Assembly: GCA_963805475.1 (NCBI GenBank)
Contig: CAWDUO010000008.1
Location: forward strand, 176,443 to 240,442
Direction: 5' to 3'
Length of the DNA stretch: 64,000 bases
Source of the DNA: VRUE01 sp963805475
GTDB taxonomy: Bacteria; Actinomycetota; Thermoleophilia; Solirubrobacterales; 70-9
Below, piece after piece: positions 39,172 through 49,981 of the stretch. How positions within the stretch are numbered: position 1 is the first letter of the stretch; every line of letters starts with the position of its first letter. The notes beneath the pieces are model-generated. The model was not told the origin of the DNA. It saw only the letters and a list, made by a program, of their open reading frames with translations, and did no database searches. The position numbers and the translations under genes are program-made.

Positions 39172-39792
39172 ATGAAGGTCCTCGTCGTCGACAACTACGA
39201 CTCCTTCACCTACAACCTCGTCCAGTACCTGGGCGAGCTGGGGGCGGAGATCGAGGTCGTGCGCAACGACAAGGCGACGGTCGCCGAGCTGCTCGGCCGC
39301 GGCGCCGACCGGCTCGTCGTCTCGCCCGGCCCCTGCACGCCTGCCGAGGCCGGCATCTCGGTCGAGGCGGTCCGCGCCTTCGCCGAGGCGGGCACGCCGG
39401 TGCTCGGCGTCTGCCTCGGCCACCAGTCGCTGGTCGAGGCCTTCGGCGGGCGCACCGTGGTGGGGGAGCCGATCCACGGCAAGGAGGCCGAGATCGAGCA
39501 CGACGGCAAGACGATCTTCGCCGGTCTGCCGTCGCCGCTCGTCGCCGGCCGCTACCACTCGCTCGTCGCCGACCCCGACCTGCCCGCCGAGCTCGAGCTG
39601 AGCGCCAGCTACGGCGACGTGGTGATGGGCGCCCGCCACCGCGAGCTGCCCGCCGAGGGCGTCCAGTTCCACCCCGAGTCCGTCCTCACCCCCCAGGGCA
39701 AATCCCTACTCGCCAACTTCCTCGCACCCCCCCAAGCGCGTTCGCCTTTTGTCGGGGAGGCGTCGACAAACAGCGAACGCGGGAGTTCGTGA
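39172..39792 (+). CDS. trpG: Anthranilate synthase component II (glutamine amidotransferase), with a P8 element at its 3' end
   Basis: Class I glutamine amidotransferase that feeds ammonia to TrpE. It is 206 residues: catalytic Cys in GVCLGHQSL near 82, and His/Glu in VQFHPESVLTP near 166. The conserved protein ends about LLANFL; the last 20 residues (from PQARSPFVGEASTN on) are encoded by a P8 element, and the stop overlaps the trpD start. The tail is therefore element-derived. Confidence 0.95.
   Translation: MKVLVVDNYDSFTYNLVQYLGELGAEIEVVRNDKATVAELLGRGADRLVVSPGPCTPAEAGISVEAVRAFAEAGTPVLGVCLGHQSLVEAFGGRTVVGEPIHGKEAEIEHDGKTIFAGLPSPLVAGRYHSLVADPDLPAELELSASYGDVVMGARHRELPAEGVQFHPESVLTPQGKSLLANFLAPPQARSPFVGEASTNSERGSS
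39737..39781 (+). repeat. P8 palindromic element, copy 2 (end of trpG)
   Basis: CGCGTTCGCCTTTTGTCG and its imperfect complement ending GCGAACGCG, around GGGAGGCGT. It overlaps the last codons of trpG and ends eight bases before the GTG/ATG start region of trpD. Arms have mismatches here, unlike the perfect copy at 26530. Confidence 0.8.
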
Positions 39793-40820
39793 TGCCTAAC
39801 GACGTCGTCAGCCGGGCAATCGACGCGGTCTGCCGCGGCGATCACCTGACCGCCGACCACGCCGCCGCGGTGCTCGCCGAGATCATGGAGGGGCGGGCCG
39901 ACCCGGTGCAGACCGGCGCCTTCCTGATCGCCCTGCGGGCGAAGGGGGAGACGGTGCCCGAGCTGGTCGGCCTGGCGCGGACGATGCGCGCGCTGGCCGC
40001 GCCGGTCGAGACCGCGCGCGCGGACCTGGTCGACACCGCGGGGACCGGCGGCGGGCCCTCGACCTTCAACGTCTCGACCACGGCCGCCCTGGTCGCCGCC
40101 GGCGCCGGCTGCGCCGTCGCCAAGCACGGCAACCGCTCGAGCACCAGCCGCTGCGGCTCCGCCGACCTGCTCGAGGCGCTCGGCGTGAACATCGAGCTCG
40201 GCCCCGAGCAGGTCGGCCGCTGCATCGACGAGGTCGGCTTCGGCTTCATGTTCGCGCCGCGCCACCACGCGGCGATGGCCCACGTCGTGCCGGTGCGCAA
40301 GGCGCTCGGCGTGCGCACGATCTTCAACTTCCTCGGCCCGCTGACCAACCCGGCAGGGGCCGAGCGTCAGCTGCTCGGCGTCTCGGACCGCCACTACCAG
40401 GAGACGATCGCCGAGGCCCTGGTCGGCCTCGGCAGCGTGCGGGCGATGGTCGTCGCGGCCGAGGACGGGGTCGACGAGCTTGCGGTCTCCGCCCGTACGC
40501 GGGTGATCGAGGTCGTCGAAGGGCGGACCGAGGAGTGGTTCGTCGAGCCTGGGGAATTCGGCCTGGCCGCGGGTGAGTTGGAGGAGGTCGCGGGCGGCAG
40601 CCCGGGGGAGAACGCGGCCGCCTCGCTCGCCGTGCTCGACGGCGGCGACGGGCCGCGGCGCGACCTCGTCATGCTCAATGCGGGCGCCGCGATCTACGTC
40701 GGCGGCCTCGCCGGGAGCCTCGCCGAGGGCGTCGAAAAGGCGGCCGCGGCGATCGACGGCGGCGCCGCCCGCGAGCTGCTCGACCGGCTGGTTGCAGCGA
40801 CCGGGCGGCTCGCAGGCTAG
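39792..40820 (+). CDS. trpD: Anthranilate phosphoribosyltransferase
   Basis: Second step of tryptophan synthesis, joining anthranilate and PRPP. It is 342 residues with the PRPP motif DTAGTGGGPSTFNVSTTAA near 81, KHGNRSSTSRCGSAD near 110 and the LGPLTNPA segment near 182. ATG 39792 follows a GTG at 39789 that is also in frame; both overlap the trpG stop, so coupling is likely. Confidence 0.95.
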   Translation: MPNDVVSRAIDAVCRGDHLTADHAAAVLAEIMEGRADPVQTGAFLIALRAKGETVPELVGLARTMRALAAPVETARADLVDTAGTGGGPSTFNVSTTAALVAAGAGCAVAKHGNRSSTSRCGSADLLEALGVNIELGPEQVGRCIDEVGFGFMFAPRHHAAMAHVVPVRKALGVRTIFNFLGPLTNPAGAERQLLGVSDRHYQETIAEALVGLGSVRAMVVAAEDGVDELAVSARTRVIEVVEGRTEEWFVEPGEFGLAAGELEEVAGGSPGENAAASLAVLDGGDGPRRDLVMLNAGAAIYVGGLAGSLAEGVEKAAAAIDGGAARELLDRLVAATGRLAG

Positions 40821-40834
40821 GCTTCCACTCTCTC

Positions 40835-41644
40835 GTGGGAATGATCGAGCAGCTGATCGCGGCCGCGCGCGAAGGGGTGGAGGCGCGGCGCGCCGAGACG
40901 CCCCAGGCGGAGCTGGAGTCCAGCCTGCACGGGCGCGGCCACGACCGCCCCTTCGGCGAGGCCCTGGTCCGCCCCGGCCTCTCGGTCATCGCCGAGTTCA
41001 AGCGGCGCTCGCCCAGCGCCGGCGCCAACTGGGCCTCTGCGGCGACGGTCGCCGAGCAGGTCGGCGCCTACGAGCGAGGGGGGGCCGCGGCGCTCTCGAT
41101 CCTCACCGACGAACGCCACTTCGGCGGCTCGCTCGAGGACCTGCGCGCCGCCCGCGCCGCCTCCAGCCTGCCGATCCTGCGCAAGGACTTCATCGTCGAC
41201 CCCTACCAGCTCTACGAGGCGGCGGTGAACGGCGCCGACGCCGTGCTGCTGATCGTCAGGGCGCTGGAGGACGAGGAGCTGCGCGAGATGCACGCGACCG
41301 CGCGCCGGCTCGACCTCGACTGCCTGGTCGAGGTTCACGACGGCGAGGAGCTCGAGCGGGCGCTGCGGTTCGACGTCGATGCGATCGGGATCAACAACCG
41401 CAACCTCGACGACGGCGCCGTCGACGTCGCCACGACCTACGAGCTGATGCCCGACGTGCCGGCCGGCAAGGCGGTCGTCGCCGAGAGCGGCATCTCCTCG
41501 CGCGCCGAGCTTCAGGAGCTGGAGCGGGTCGGGGTCGACGCGGTGCTGATCGGCTCGGCGCTGATGAGCGCCCCGGATCCCGAGGCGCTGACCCGCGAGC
41601 TGACCGGCGCCGACGAGTCGACGCGCGAGCATCACCTCCCGTAG
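40835..41644 (+). CDS. trpC: Indole-3-glycerol phosphate synthase
   Basis: Fourth step of the pathway. A TIM barrel of about 269 residues with VIAEFKRRSPSAG near 51 (Lys and Glu of the active site), LRKDFIVDPYQ near 114, GINNRNLDD near 187 and AESGISSRAEL near 216. GTG 40835 and ATG 40841 are both in frame; the choice does not matter for function. It is separate from TrpF, not fused. Confidence 0.95.
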   Translation: MGMIEQLIAAAREGVEARRAETPQAELESSLHGRGHDRPFGEALVRPGLSVIAEFKRRSPSAGANWASAATVAEQVGAYERGGAAALSILTDERHFGGSLEDLRAARAASSLPILRKDFIVDPYQLYEAAVNGADAVLLIVRALEDEELREMHATARRLDLDCLVEVHDGEELERALRFDVDAIGINNRNLDDGAVDVATTYELMPDVPAGKAVVAESGISSRAELQELERVGVDAVLIGSALMSAPDPEALTRELTGADESTREHHLP

Positions 41645-41698
41645 GGCTTCCGGCGCATTTTTAGAAATCTTTTGAAGACCTCCTAGACGATCCCTTCG

Positions 41699-42901
41699 AT
41701 GAAGCGTTTCTTCAGGTCTTCCTTCGGGGCAGCTCTGCTTGGCGGGGCGGTGGTCGCGGCCTTCGGCTGGCTGGCGATCGCCACCGGCGCGATCCATGGC
41801 GACGGGACCAAGACCGTCACCGTCTCCGAACCGCTGGCGGCGCCGGTCGACGCGAAGCAGGAAAGCGGCGCCAACCTGGTCAACCAGATCTACCGCCGCG
41901 ACGGGCAGGGCGTCGCCTTCATCTCCTCCCGGCTGAAGCCCGGAGGGTCCTCGGCGCTGAGCCCCTTCGGCGAATCGGAAGGCGGCGGGCTCGCCACCGG
42001 CTCTGGGATCCTGATCGATACCGAAGGCCACGTCTTGACCAACAACCACGTGGTCGAAGGAGCTAGCAAGGTCGAGGTCAAACTCGGCTCCTCGGACACC
42101 ACCTACACCGCGGAAGTGGTCGGCGCCGATCCGGCGACCGACGTCGCCCTGCTCCAGGTGCACGCTCCCGAAGACAGCCTCCATCCGCTGGCCCTCGGCG
42201 ACTCCTCCAAGGTCGAGGTGGGAGAACCCGTGATCGCGATCGGCAACCCGTTCGGCCTCGACCGCACCGTGACCAGCGGCATCGTCTCGGCGATCCAGCG
42301 CCAGATCCAGGCGCCCAACGGATTCTCGATCTCGCACATCATCCAGACCGACGCGGCGATCAACCCGGGCAACTCCGGCGGGCCGCTGATCGACCGGGAA
42401 GGCAAGGTGATCGGGATCAACTCGCAGATCCAGACCGGCGGCGGCGGCGACGGCAACGTCGGCATCGGCTTCGCCGTCCCGATCGACACCGCGCGCGAAG
42501 TCGTCCAGCAGATCGAAGAGCACGGCGAAGTCCGCCACGCCTACCTCGGCATCAGCGCCGGCAGCATCACCCCCGACCTCGCCAAGGCGCTGAAGCTGCC
42601 CGATACCGAAGGGGTGCTGGTGGGCGAAGTCGTCAAGGGCGGCCCGGCGGACGAAGCCGGGCTGAAGGGCGGCGACACCTCGGCGACGATCGAAGGCGCC
42701 AGCCTGAGGCTCGGCGGCGACGTGATCACGGAGGTGAACGGCAAGAAGATCCACGGGATGGAAGACGTGATCAACGCGGTCAACGAGGCCGAGCCGGGGG
42801 AAAAGATGGAACTTACGGTCGACCGTGGGGGCAAGACCAAGACGATCACGGTCACGCTCGGCGTGCGGCCCGCGTCGGCTGAAGAAGTCACTTCGCGGTA
42901 A
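41699..42901 (+). CDS. htrA: HtrA/DegP-like trypsin-fold serine protease with PDZ domain
   Basis: Membrane-anchored envelope protease/chaperone, 400 residues. One N-terminal membrane segment (about 9-30), a protease domain with catalytic His in LTNNHVVEG near 116, Asp in ATDVALLQVH near 145 and Ser in GNSGGPLID near 225, and one PDZ domain from about 285 (AYLGISAGSITPDLAKAL). The short leader before it is AT-rich and may carry its own promoter. It sits inside the trp gene row although it has no link with tryptophan; Glu is mostly GAA here and GAG in the trp genes. Confidence 0.94.
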   Translation: MKRFFRSSFGAALLGGAVVAAFGWLAIATGAIHGDGTKTVTVSEPLAAPVDAKQESGANLVNQIYRRDGQGVAFISSRLKPGGSSALSPFGESEGGGLATGSGILIDTEGHVLTNNHVVEGASKVEVKLGSSDTTYTAEVVGADPATDVALLQVHAPEDSLHPLALGDSSKVEVGEPVIAIGNPFGLDRTVTSGIVSAIQRQIQAPNGFSISHIIQTDAAINPGNSGGPLIDREGKVIGINSQIQTGGGGDGNVGIGFAVPIDTAREVVQQIEEHGEVRHAYLGISAGSITPDLAKALKLPDTEGVLVGEVVKGGPADEAGLKGGDTSATIEGASLRLGGDVITEVNGKKIHGMEDVINAVNEAEPGEKMELTVDRGGKTKTITVTLGVRPASAEEVTSR

Positions 42902-42902
42902 C

Positions 42903-42990
42903 TGTTGGCGCGCGGGTCCTGTCGCGCGGCAAGGGGGTGTTAGCGGCCTCACCCGGCCGAACACCCCTTACCCCGCGCCACCCGCGCGAG
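42903..42990 (+). repeat. P7 element, copy 2 (between htrA and trpF)
   Basis: Outer arms CGCGCGGGT/ACCCGCGCG (42909-42917, 42980-42988) enclose a second stem AAGGGGGTGTT/AACACCCCTT and GGCC/GGCC around TCACCC. The core TCACCCGGCCGAACACCCCT recurs at 30725. It starts right after the htrA stop, 30 bases before trpF. Confidence 0.82.
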
Positions 42991-43020
42991 GGGCGTCGGC
43001 GGTTCACGTACTCTGCGTCT

Positions 43021-43651
43021 ATGCGGGTGAAGATCTGCGGGATCACGAATTTGGACGATGCGGCCGAGGCAGTGAGGCTTGGGGCTTGGGCGATTGGTCT
43101 GATTCATTACTCGGAGAGTCCTCGCTCCATCGAGGAGGAGGAAGCTGTGCGGGTTGGGGCGGCGTTTCGGCGGAAGTGCGAGGTGGTTGGGGTATTTGTG
43201 AATCCCGCGTTGGAGGAGGTCGCCAAGGCTGTGGAGGACGCGGGGCTGACGATGGTTCAGCTGAACGGGGAAGAGGGCCCTTCGTTCTGCGCCGAGGTGG
43301 CGCGCAAGACCGGGGTCAAGGTGGTCAAGGCGATCCACGTCTCGAGTGGGGCGGATGTCCATGCGGCGGAGGCGTTTCGGACGGACTTCCATCTGTTCGA
43401 CAAGCGTGGCAAGGGCCTCTGGGGGGGCAGCGGCGAGAGCTTCGACTGGGGTCTGCTGAAGGAGCGGCGCTCGCAGGTGCCGGCGATCCTCGCCGGCGGC
43501 CTGCGGCCCGACAACGTCGCCGAGGCGATCGCCGCGACGCACCCCTACGCGGTCGACGTCGCCAGCGGCGTCGAGGCCGAGCCGGGCCGCAAGGATCACG
43601 CCGCGATGACCGCCTTCTTCGAGGCGGCGGGAGCGCTAGCGTTGGCGCCGG

Positions 43652-43662
<11 letters not shown>
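43021..43662 (+). CDS. trpF: Phosphoribosylanthranilate isomerase
   Basis: Third step of tryptophan synthesis. A TIM barrel of 213 residues with the opening VKICGIT, VGVFVNP near 58, VQLNGEE near 79 and ILAGGLRPDNVAEAI near 156, and DVASGVEAEPGRKD near 179. ATG at 43021 is set by the conserved MRVKICGI start. It ends inside trpB by 11 bases. Confidence 0.95.
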
Positions 43663-44808
<1,146 letters not shown>

Positions 44809-44824
<16 letters not shown>

Positions 44825-44874
44825 CTCCGTCGAGCAACAGCGGGGAGGCTCGCCGGAGTCACCCCCCGACTCCC
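44809..44874 (-). repeat. P4 element, copy 2 (trpB/trpA junction)
   Basis: Perfect 21-base arms; the left begins GGGAGTCGGGGGG, the middle GTGACTCCG differs from copy 1 but its partner differs with it. Inner stem CGAGC/GCTCG and apical AACAGCGGGGAG. The trpB stop and the trpA start codon both lie in the left arm, so folding could affect translation re-initiation at trpA. Confidence 0.9.
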
Positions 44875-45702
44875 TCGGCGGTCGCCGCCGGCGATTCCTC
44901 CTCGACTCCGACGGGGGAACAGCGAATCCACAGGGCTTTTGAGCTCGCAAGGGATCAGGGACGCGCCGCGCTGATGCCCTACATGATGGCCGGGTTCCCC
45001 GACCATGAGACGTCGCTGGCGGTGGCTGAGGCATATGTGGACTCCGGCGCGGATCTGATCGAGCTGGGCGTCCCGTTCTCCGACCCGCTCGCCGACGGCC
45101 CGACGATCCACGCGGCGGCCACGGCCGCGCTGTCGGCGGGCGCGACGCTGGAGACGGCGCTGGAGGTCTGCAAGTCGGTCTCGGATCGGGTCCCGGTCGT
45201 CCTCATGGTCTACTCCAACATGGTTCTCGCCCAAGGCGGCGCAAGCGCCTTCGCCCGCCGCGCGGCAGAGGCCGGAGCGGCCGGGGCCATCGTCCCCGAT
45301 CTACCGCTGGAGGAGGCGACCGGGATCCGCGAAGCGCTGGAAGCCGAGGACCTCGCCCTCATCCCACTGCTCGCCCCAACCACGCCGCCCGACCGTCGGG
45401 CGCGCATCTGCGCCGCCGCCCACGGCTTCATCTACGTCGTCTCGAGCATTGGCACGACCGGCGAGCGCCAGCAGCTCCCCTCCGGCCTCGCCGATCTCGT
45501 CGCTGCGACCAAGGCCGACACCGACCTCCCGGTAGCTGTCGGCTTTGGAATCGGCACCCCGGAGCAGGTAGCCGAAGTAAGCAAGCTCTCCGACGGCGTA
45601 ATCGTGGGCAGCCGCCTGGTCCGAGCAGCCGCTGAGGGCGGCGCCGACGCGGTAAGAACATTCCTAGAGGAGTCCCGCAACGCCCAGGGGAGGTCCCGGT
45701 AG
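44821..45702 (+). CDS. trpA: Tryptophan synthase alpha chain, with element-derived N- and C-terminal ends
   Basis: Cleaves indole-3-glycerol phosphate to indole for TrpB. The conserved TIM barrel starts about residue 38 (RIHRAFELARDQGRAAL) and shows ELGVPFSDPLADGPTIH near 81 with the catalytic Glu and Asp, and VGFGIGTPEQV near 240. The only start in frame is GTG 44821, so residues 2-17 are read from the P4 element, followed by a Ser/Thr/Pro linker. At the other end the last codons (QGRSR and stop) lie in the left arm of a P5 element. The enzyme should be active despite these additions. Confidence 0.93.
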
Positions 45703-45801
45703 GGGCGGAACGTCTTGTACTTTTTCGGCGCAACGAACCTCGGACGGCCGACTCCGATCTCGAAAAAGTTAAGTGGAGCCCCTACCGGGACCTCCCCTGG
45801 G
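45683..45801 (-). repeat. P5 element, copy 2 (end of trpA)
   Basis: Perfect 24-base arms (45683-45706 and 45778-45801). The 71-base loop, read on the minus strand, has the same TTTTTCG/CGAAAAA inner pair and CGGCCGTCCGAG core as the copy at 11150, but the outer arms have no sequence in common with that copy. The trpA stop is in the left arm. Confidence 0.9.
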
Positions 45802-45830
45802 TCCCCAGCGTCTAATAGGATGGCCGCCGT

Positions 45831-45986
45831 ATGGGAATGGTCGTAAGCCTCTTCTCGGCGCTCGCCGCCACCACGATCGTCTACGCCTGGCTGGGCCAGG
45901 GCGGCGGCGTCTCCGGCCTGGTCTTCTTCGGCGTGCTGCTCGTGGGCGCGACGATCCACACCGTGCGCGCCTACAACAACTCCTGA
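45831..45986 (+). CDS. Small hydrophobic membrane protein, 51 residues
   Basis: Short gene of unknown function: MGMVVSLFSALAATTIVY, a glycine-rich turn (LGQGGGVSG), then LVFFGVLLVGATIHTV and a polar end RAYNNS. Two membrane helices with a hairpin topology fit. A TAGGA-like site lies eleven bases upstream. Its size, clean ends and third-position GC support a real gene, but I recognise no family. Confidence 0.6.
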   Translation: MGMVVSLFSALAATTIVYAWLGQGGGVSGLVFFGVLLVGATIHTVRAYNNS

Positions 45987-46021
45987 CGCCCCGACCCCCG
46001 GCTTTTCTAAGGTAGGGGACG

Positions 46022-47050
46022 ATGCGAATCGGCGTGCTCAACGGCGGCGGCGACTGTCCCGGCCTCAACGCGGTGATCCGGGCGATCGTGCGCCGGGGGG
46101 TCGAACAGCTCGGCCACGAGTTCGTCGGGTACCGCGACGGCTGGCACGGCCCGCTGGAGGGCGACGGCGGCCCGCTCGGCGTGCCCGAGGTGCGCGGCAT
46201 CCTGCCGCGCGGCGGCACGATCCTCGGCTCCTCGCGCACCAACCCCTTCAAGCAGGCCGGCGGCGCCGAGCGAATCGCCGAGAACATGGCGGCCGAAGGG
46301 GTCGAGGCGCTGATCGCGATCGGCGGCGAGGACACGCTCGGGGTCGCCGCCCGGCTGCACTCCGAGCACGGCGTCAACGTCGTCGGCGTGCCGAAGACGA
46401 TCGACAACGACCTCGGCGCCACCGACTACACCTTCGGCTTCGACACCGCGGTCAACATCGCGATGGAGGCGATCGACCGCCTGCACACGACCGCCGACAG
46501 CCACCACCGCGTGCTGATCGTCGAGGTGATGGGCCGGCACGCGGGCTGGATCGCCCTCCACGCCGGCCTCGCCGGCGGCGCCAACGTCATCCTGATCCCC
46601 GAGCAGCCCTTCGACCTCGACCGCGTCTGCCGGCTCGTCGGCCAGCGGTTGGAGGCGCACTTCGCGCCGATCGTCGTCGTCTCCGAGGGCGCCCAGCCGC
46701 GGGGCGGGATGCCGGAGACCCAGGAGGAGGGGCAGGACGCCTTCGGCCACGTCCGGCTCGGCGGCATCGCTCACTGGCTCGAACGCCAGATCGAGGAGCG
46801 GACCGGCAAGGAGGCGCGCGCCACCGTGCTCGGCCACATCCAGCGCGGCGGCACCCCGACCGCCTTCGACCGCGTCCTCGCGACGCGCTTCGGGCTGCAC
46901 GCGATCGACGCGGTGCAGGCGCGGCAGTGGGGCAAGATGACGGCGCTGCGCGGCACCGAGATCGAGCTGGTCGAGCTGAGCGAGGCTGTCGCGCAGCTGA
47001 AGACGGTGCCCGAGGAGCTGTATGCGGAGGCTGAGGTGTTTTTTGGCTAG
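46022..47050 (+). CDS. pfp: 6-phosphofructokinase, probably pyrophosphate-dependent
   Basis: Phosphorylates fructose 6-phosphate in glycolysis. It is 342 residues of the PfkA superfamily: GGGDCPGLNAVIRAI at the start, IGGEDTLGVAA near 100, PKTIDNDLGATDYTFGFDTA near 124 and EVMGRHAGWIAL near 161. The residue after GGE is Asp and PKTIDND carries Lys; in characterised enzymes Asp plus Lys at these two positions goes with pyrophosphate use, and Gly plus Gly with ATP. I therefore infer PPi as phosphoryl donor, which would make the reaction reversible. This is a family-level inference. Confidence 0.9.
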   Translation: MRIGVLNGGGDCPGLNAVIRAIVRRGVEQLGHEFVGYRDGWHGPLEGDGGPLGVPEVRGILPRGGTILGSSRTNPFKQAGGAERIAENMAAEGVEALIAIGGEDTLGVAARLHSEHGVNVVGVPKTIDNDLGATDYTFGFDTAVNIAMEAIDRLHTTADSHHRVLIVEVMGRHAGWIALHAGLAGGANVILIPEQPFDLDRVCRLVGQRLEAHFAPIVVVSEGAQPRGGMPETQEEGQDAFGHVRLGGIAHWLERQIEERTGKEARATVLGHIQRGGTPTAFDRVLATRFGLHAIDAVQARQWGKMTALRGTEIELVELSEAVAQLKTVPEELYAEAEVFFG

Positions 47051-47585
47051 ACGGGGGGAGGGGCGGGGAGGCCTCCCGCCTGACAATCGCCGGGCTAATG
47101 AGCCCGGCGATTTGAGTATCCGCCAGTCGAGAGGCCTCCCCACCCCTCCCCAATGGCTGCCCAAGACAGCTGTTCTGCTGACAGCCTGCGCGACGCTCAT
47201 GGCTTGTTTGGTGGGCTGTGAGGGAAGCGGAGGTGTGAACGGTGGGGCGACTGTGGACGCTTACGTGGCGGGGGCTCTCTGCGCGGAAGCGAAAGAGGAG
47301 CTTGCGCGGCATGGGGGGGAAGCTGGGGGTTTGCGGATTCGCGCCATATGCCTGCCGCGGACCGAACGGGGCGGGCGGTTGGACCTGGCGCAGATCGGGG
47401 CCAATGCTCGGCGGGCGACCGAGGACTCCGCCTCGATCGCCTACATCGGCGAACCGAGCGCGGCCGCGTCCCGGTTCTCCGAGACGATCCTCGAAGCGGC
47501 TCGCATCCGTCAATTCCCGGCCATGCCCGGGGCCGCGGCGATGCGCGAGTTGCTTCGGGAACTGGAAGACGGGAAGCTCGGCTAG
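47022..47585 (+). CDS. Probable lipoprotein, fragment-like ABC-type substrate-binding protein
   Basis: A signal peptide and lipobox are visible (AVLLTACATLMACLVGCEGS, Cys at LVGC), followed by about 120 residues resembling the start of a periplasmic amino-acid binding protein (AGALCAEAKEELARHGG, IGANARRATEDSASIAYIGEP). It ends where a full binding protein would continue, so it may be a truncated relic or a small stand-alone form. The only ATG in frame is 47022, inside pfp, so the P6 element would be translated as the N-terminal part before the signal; more likely the original start was lost or is non-standard. Converges on the SDR gene with a four-base overlap. Confidence 0.6.
   Translation: MRRLRCFLARRGEGRGGLPPDNRRANEPGDLSIRQSRGLPTPPQWLPKTAVLLTACATLMACLVGCEGSGGVNGGATVDAYVAGALCAEAKEELARHGGEAGGLRIRAICLPRTERGGRLDLAQIGANARRATEDSASIAYIGEPSAAASRFSETILEAARIRQFPAMPGAAAMRELLRELEDGKLG
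47055..47151 (-). repeat. P6 element, copy 2 (after pfp)
   Basis: Arms of 21 bases (47055-47075, 47131-47151) with one G-U type mismatch enclose a 12-base-pair hairpin around AATG (47085-47112). On the minus strand it reads GGCGGATACTCAAA followed by the hairpin, as in copy 1, with two compensated pair changes. It starts five bases after the pfp stop. Confidence 0.88.
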
Positions 47586-48493
47586 CCGTCCAGCAGGTTC
47601 CGCATCGCCGCGTCGACGTCGGCGTAGCGGAACTCGTAGCCGAGGTCCTGCGCCCGCCGCGGCGCGACCCGCTGGCCGCCGCGCAGCACCTTGCCGAACT
47701 CTCCGCCGAATTTGAGGTCGAGCGCGAAGCCCGGGACCGGCACGATGGCCGGCCGGTTCAGCGCCCGGCCGATCGCCTGGGAGAAGGCGCGGTTGGTGAC
47801 CGGGTTGGGCGCGGTCGCGTTGATCGTGCCGCTTACCCGCTCGCCGTCGAGCGCCCAGAGCAGGATGCCGACCTCGTCGTCGACGTGGATCCACGACATG
47901 TACTGGCGCCCGCCGGCGAGCGGGCCGCCGACCCCGAGTTTGAACGGAGTGAGCAGCTCGCCGAGCAGGCCGCCGCGCGGGTCGAGCACGTGGCCGGTGC
48001 GGACGATCGCGAGGCGCACGCCGGCCCCCTCGACCTCGCGCGCCGCCGCCTCCCACTCGCGCGCCACCTCGGCGTCAAAGCCCTCGCCGGGCCCGGCCGA
48101 CTCGTCGACGATCGCGTCGCCGCGGTCGCCGTAGAAGCCGATCGCCGAGCCGCTGACCAGCACCGCTGGCTTGCGCTCCAGGGCGGCGATCGCGGCGACG
48201 AGGTTGCGCGTGCCGGTGCGGCGGCTCTCCATGATCCGCCGCTTGGCGTCCTCGCTCCAGCGCTGGTTGATCCTCTCGCCCTCGAGGTTGACCACCCCGT
48301 CGACGTTCTCGAAGGCGTCCGCGGGCGGGCGTTCGAGGGTCGGCTCCCAGGCATGCCAGATGACGCTCGGGTTGGTGCCGCGGGCGCGCTGGGGGTCGCG
48401 CGAGAGGCCGATCGCGGTGTCGCCGCGGGCGAGCAGCGCGTCGCACAGCGCCGAGCCGATCAGGCCGCTCGCTCCGGTGACCAGGACGCGCAC
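47582..48493 (-). CDS. SDR-family epimerase-like protein (TIGR01777/YfcH type)
   Basis: Extended short-chain dehydrogenase fold, 303 residues. The NAD(P) site is TGASGLIGSAL near 6; the YfcH-type features are NLEGERINQRWSEDAKRRI near 69, SGSAIGFYGDRGD near 113 and MSWIHVDDEVGILLWAL near 200. The carboxy end holds the DUF1731-like part with RAFSQAIGRALNRPAI. The substrate is unknown. It follows the malic enzyme gene after three bases in the same leftward unit. Confidence 0.85.
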   Translation of the reverse strand: MRVLVTGASGLIGSALCDALLARGDTAIGLSRDPQRARGTNPSVIWHAWEPTLERPPADAFENVDGVVNLEGERINQRWSEDAKRRIMESRRTGTRNLVAAIAALERKPAVLVSGSAIGFYGDRGDAIVDESAGPGEGFDAEVAREWEAAAREVEGAGVRLAIVRTGHVLDPRGGLLGELLTPFKLGVGGPLAGGRQYMSWIHVDDEVGILLWALDGERVSGTINATAPNPVTNRAFSQAIGRALNRPAIVPVPGFALDLKFGGEFGKVLRGGQRVAPRRAQDLGYEFRYADVDAAMRNLLDG

Positions 48494-48496
48494 CGG

Positions 48497-49954
<1,458 letters not shown>

Positions 49955-49981
49955 CGCCGCGCATCATAAGCTTGCGCGGGT

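Noticed and set aside
45683..45801. Ordinary rho-independent terminator after trpA
   Set aside because: No U-run follows the stem and the 71-base loop is conserved with the copy at 11150, which a simple terminator would not need.
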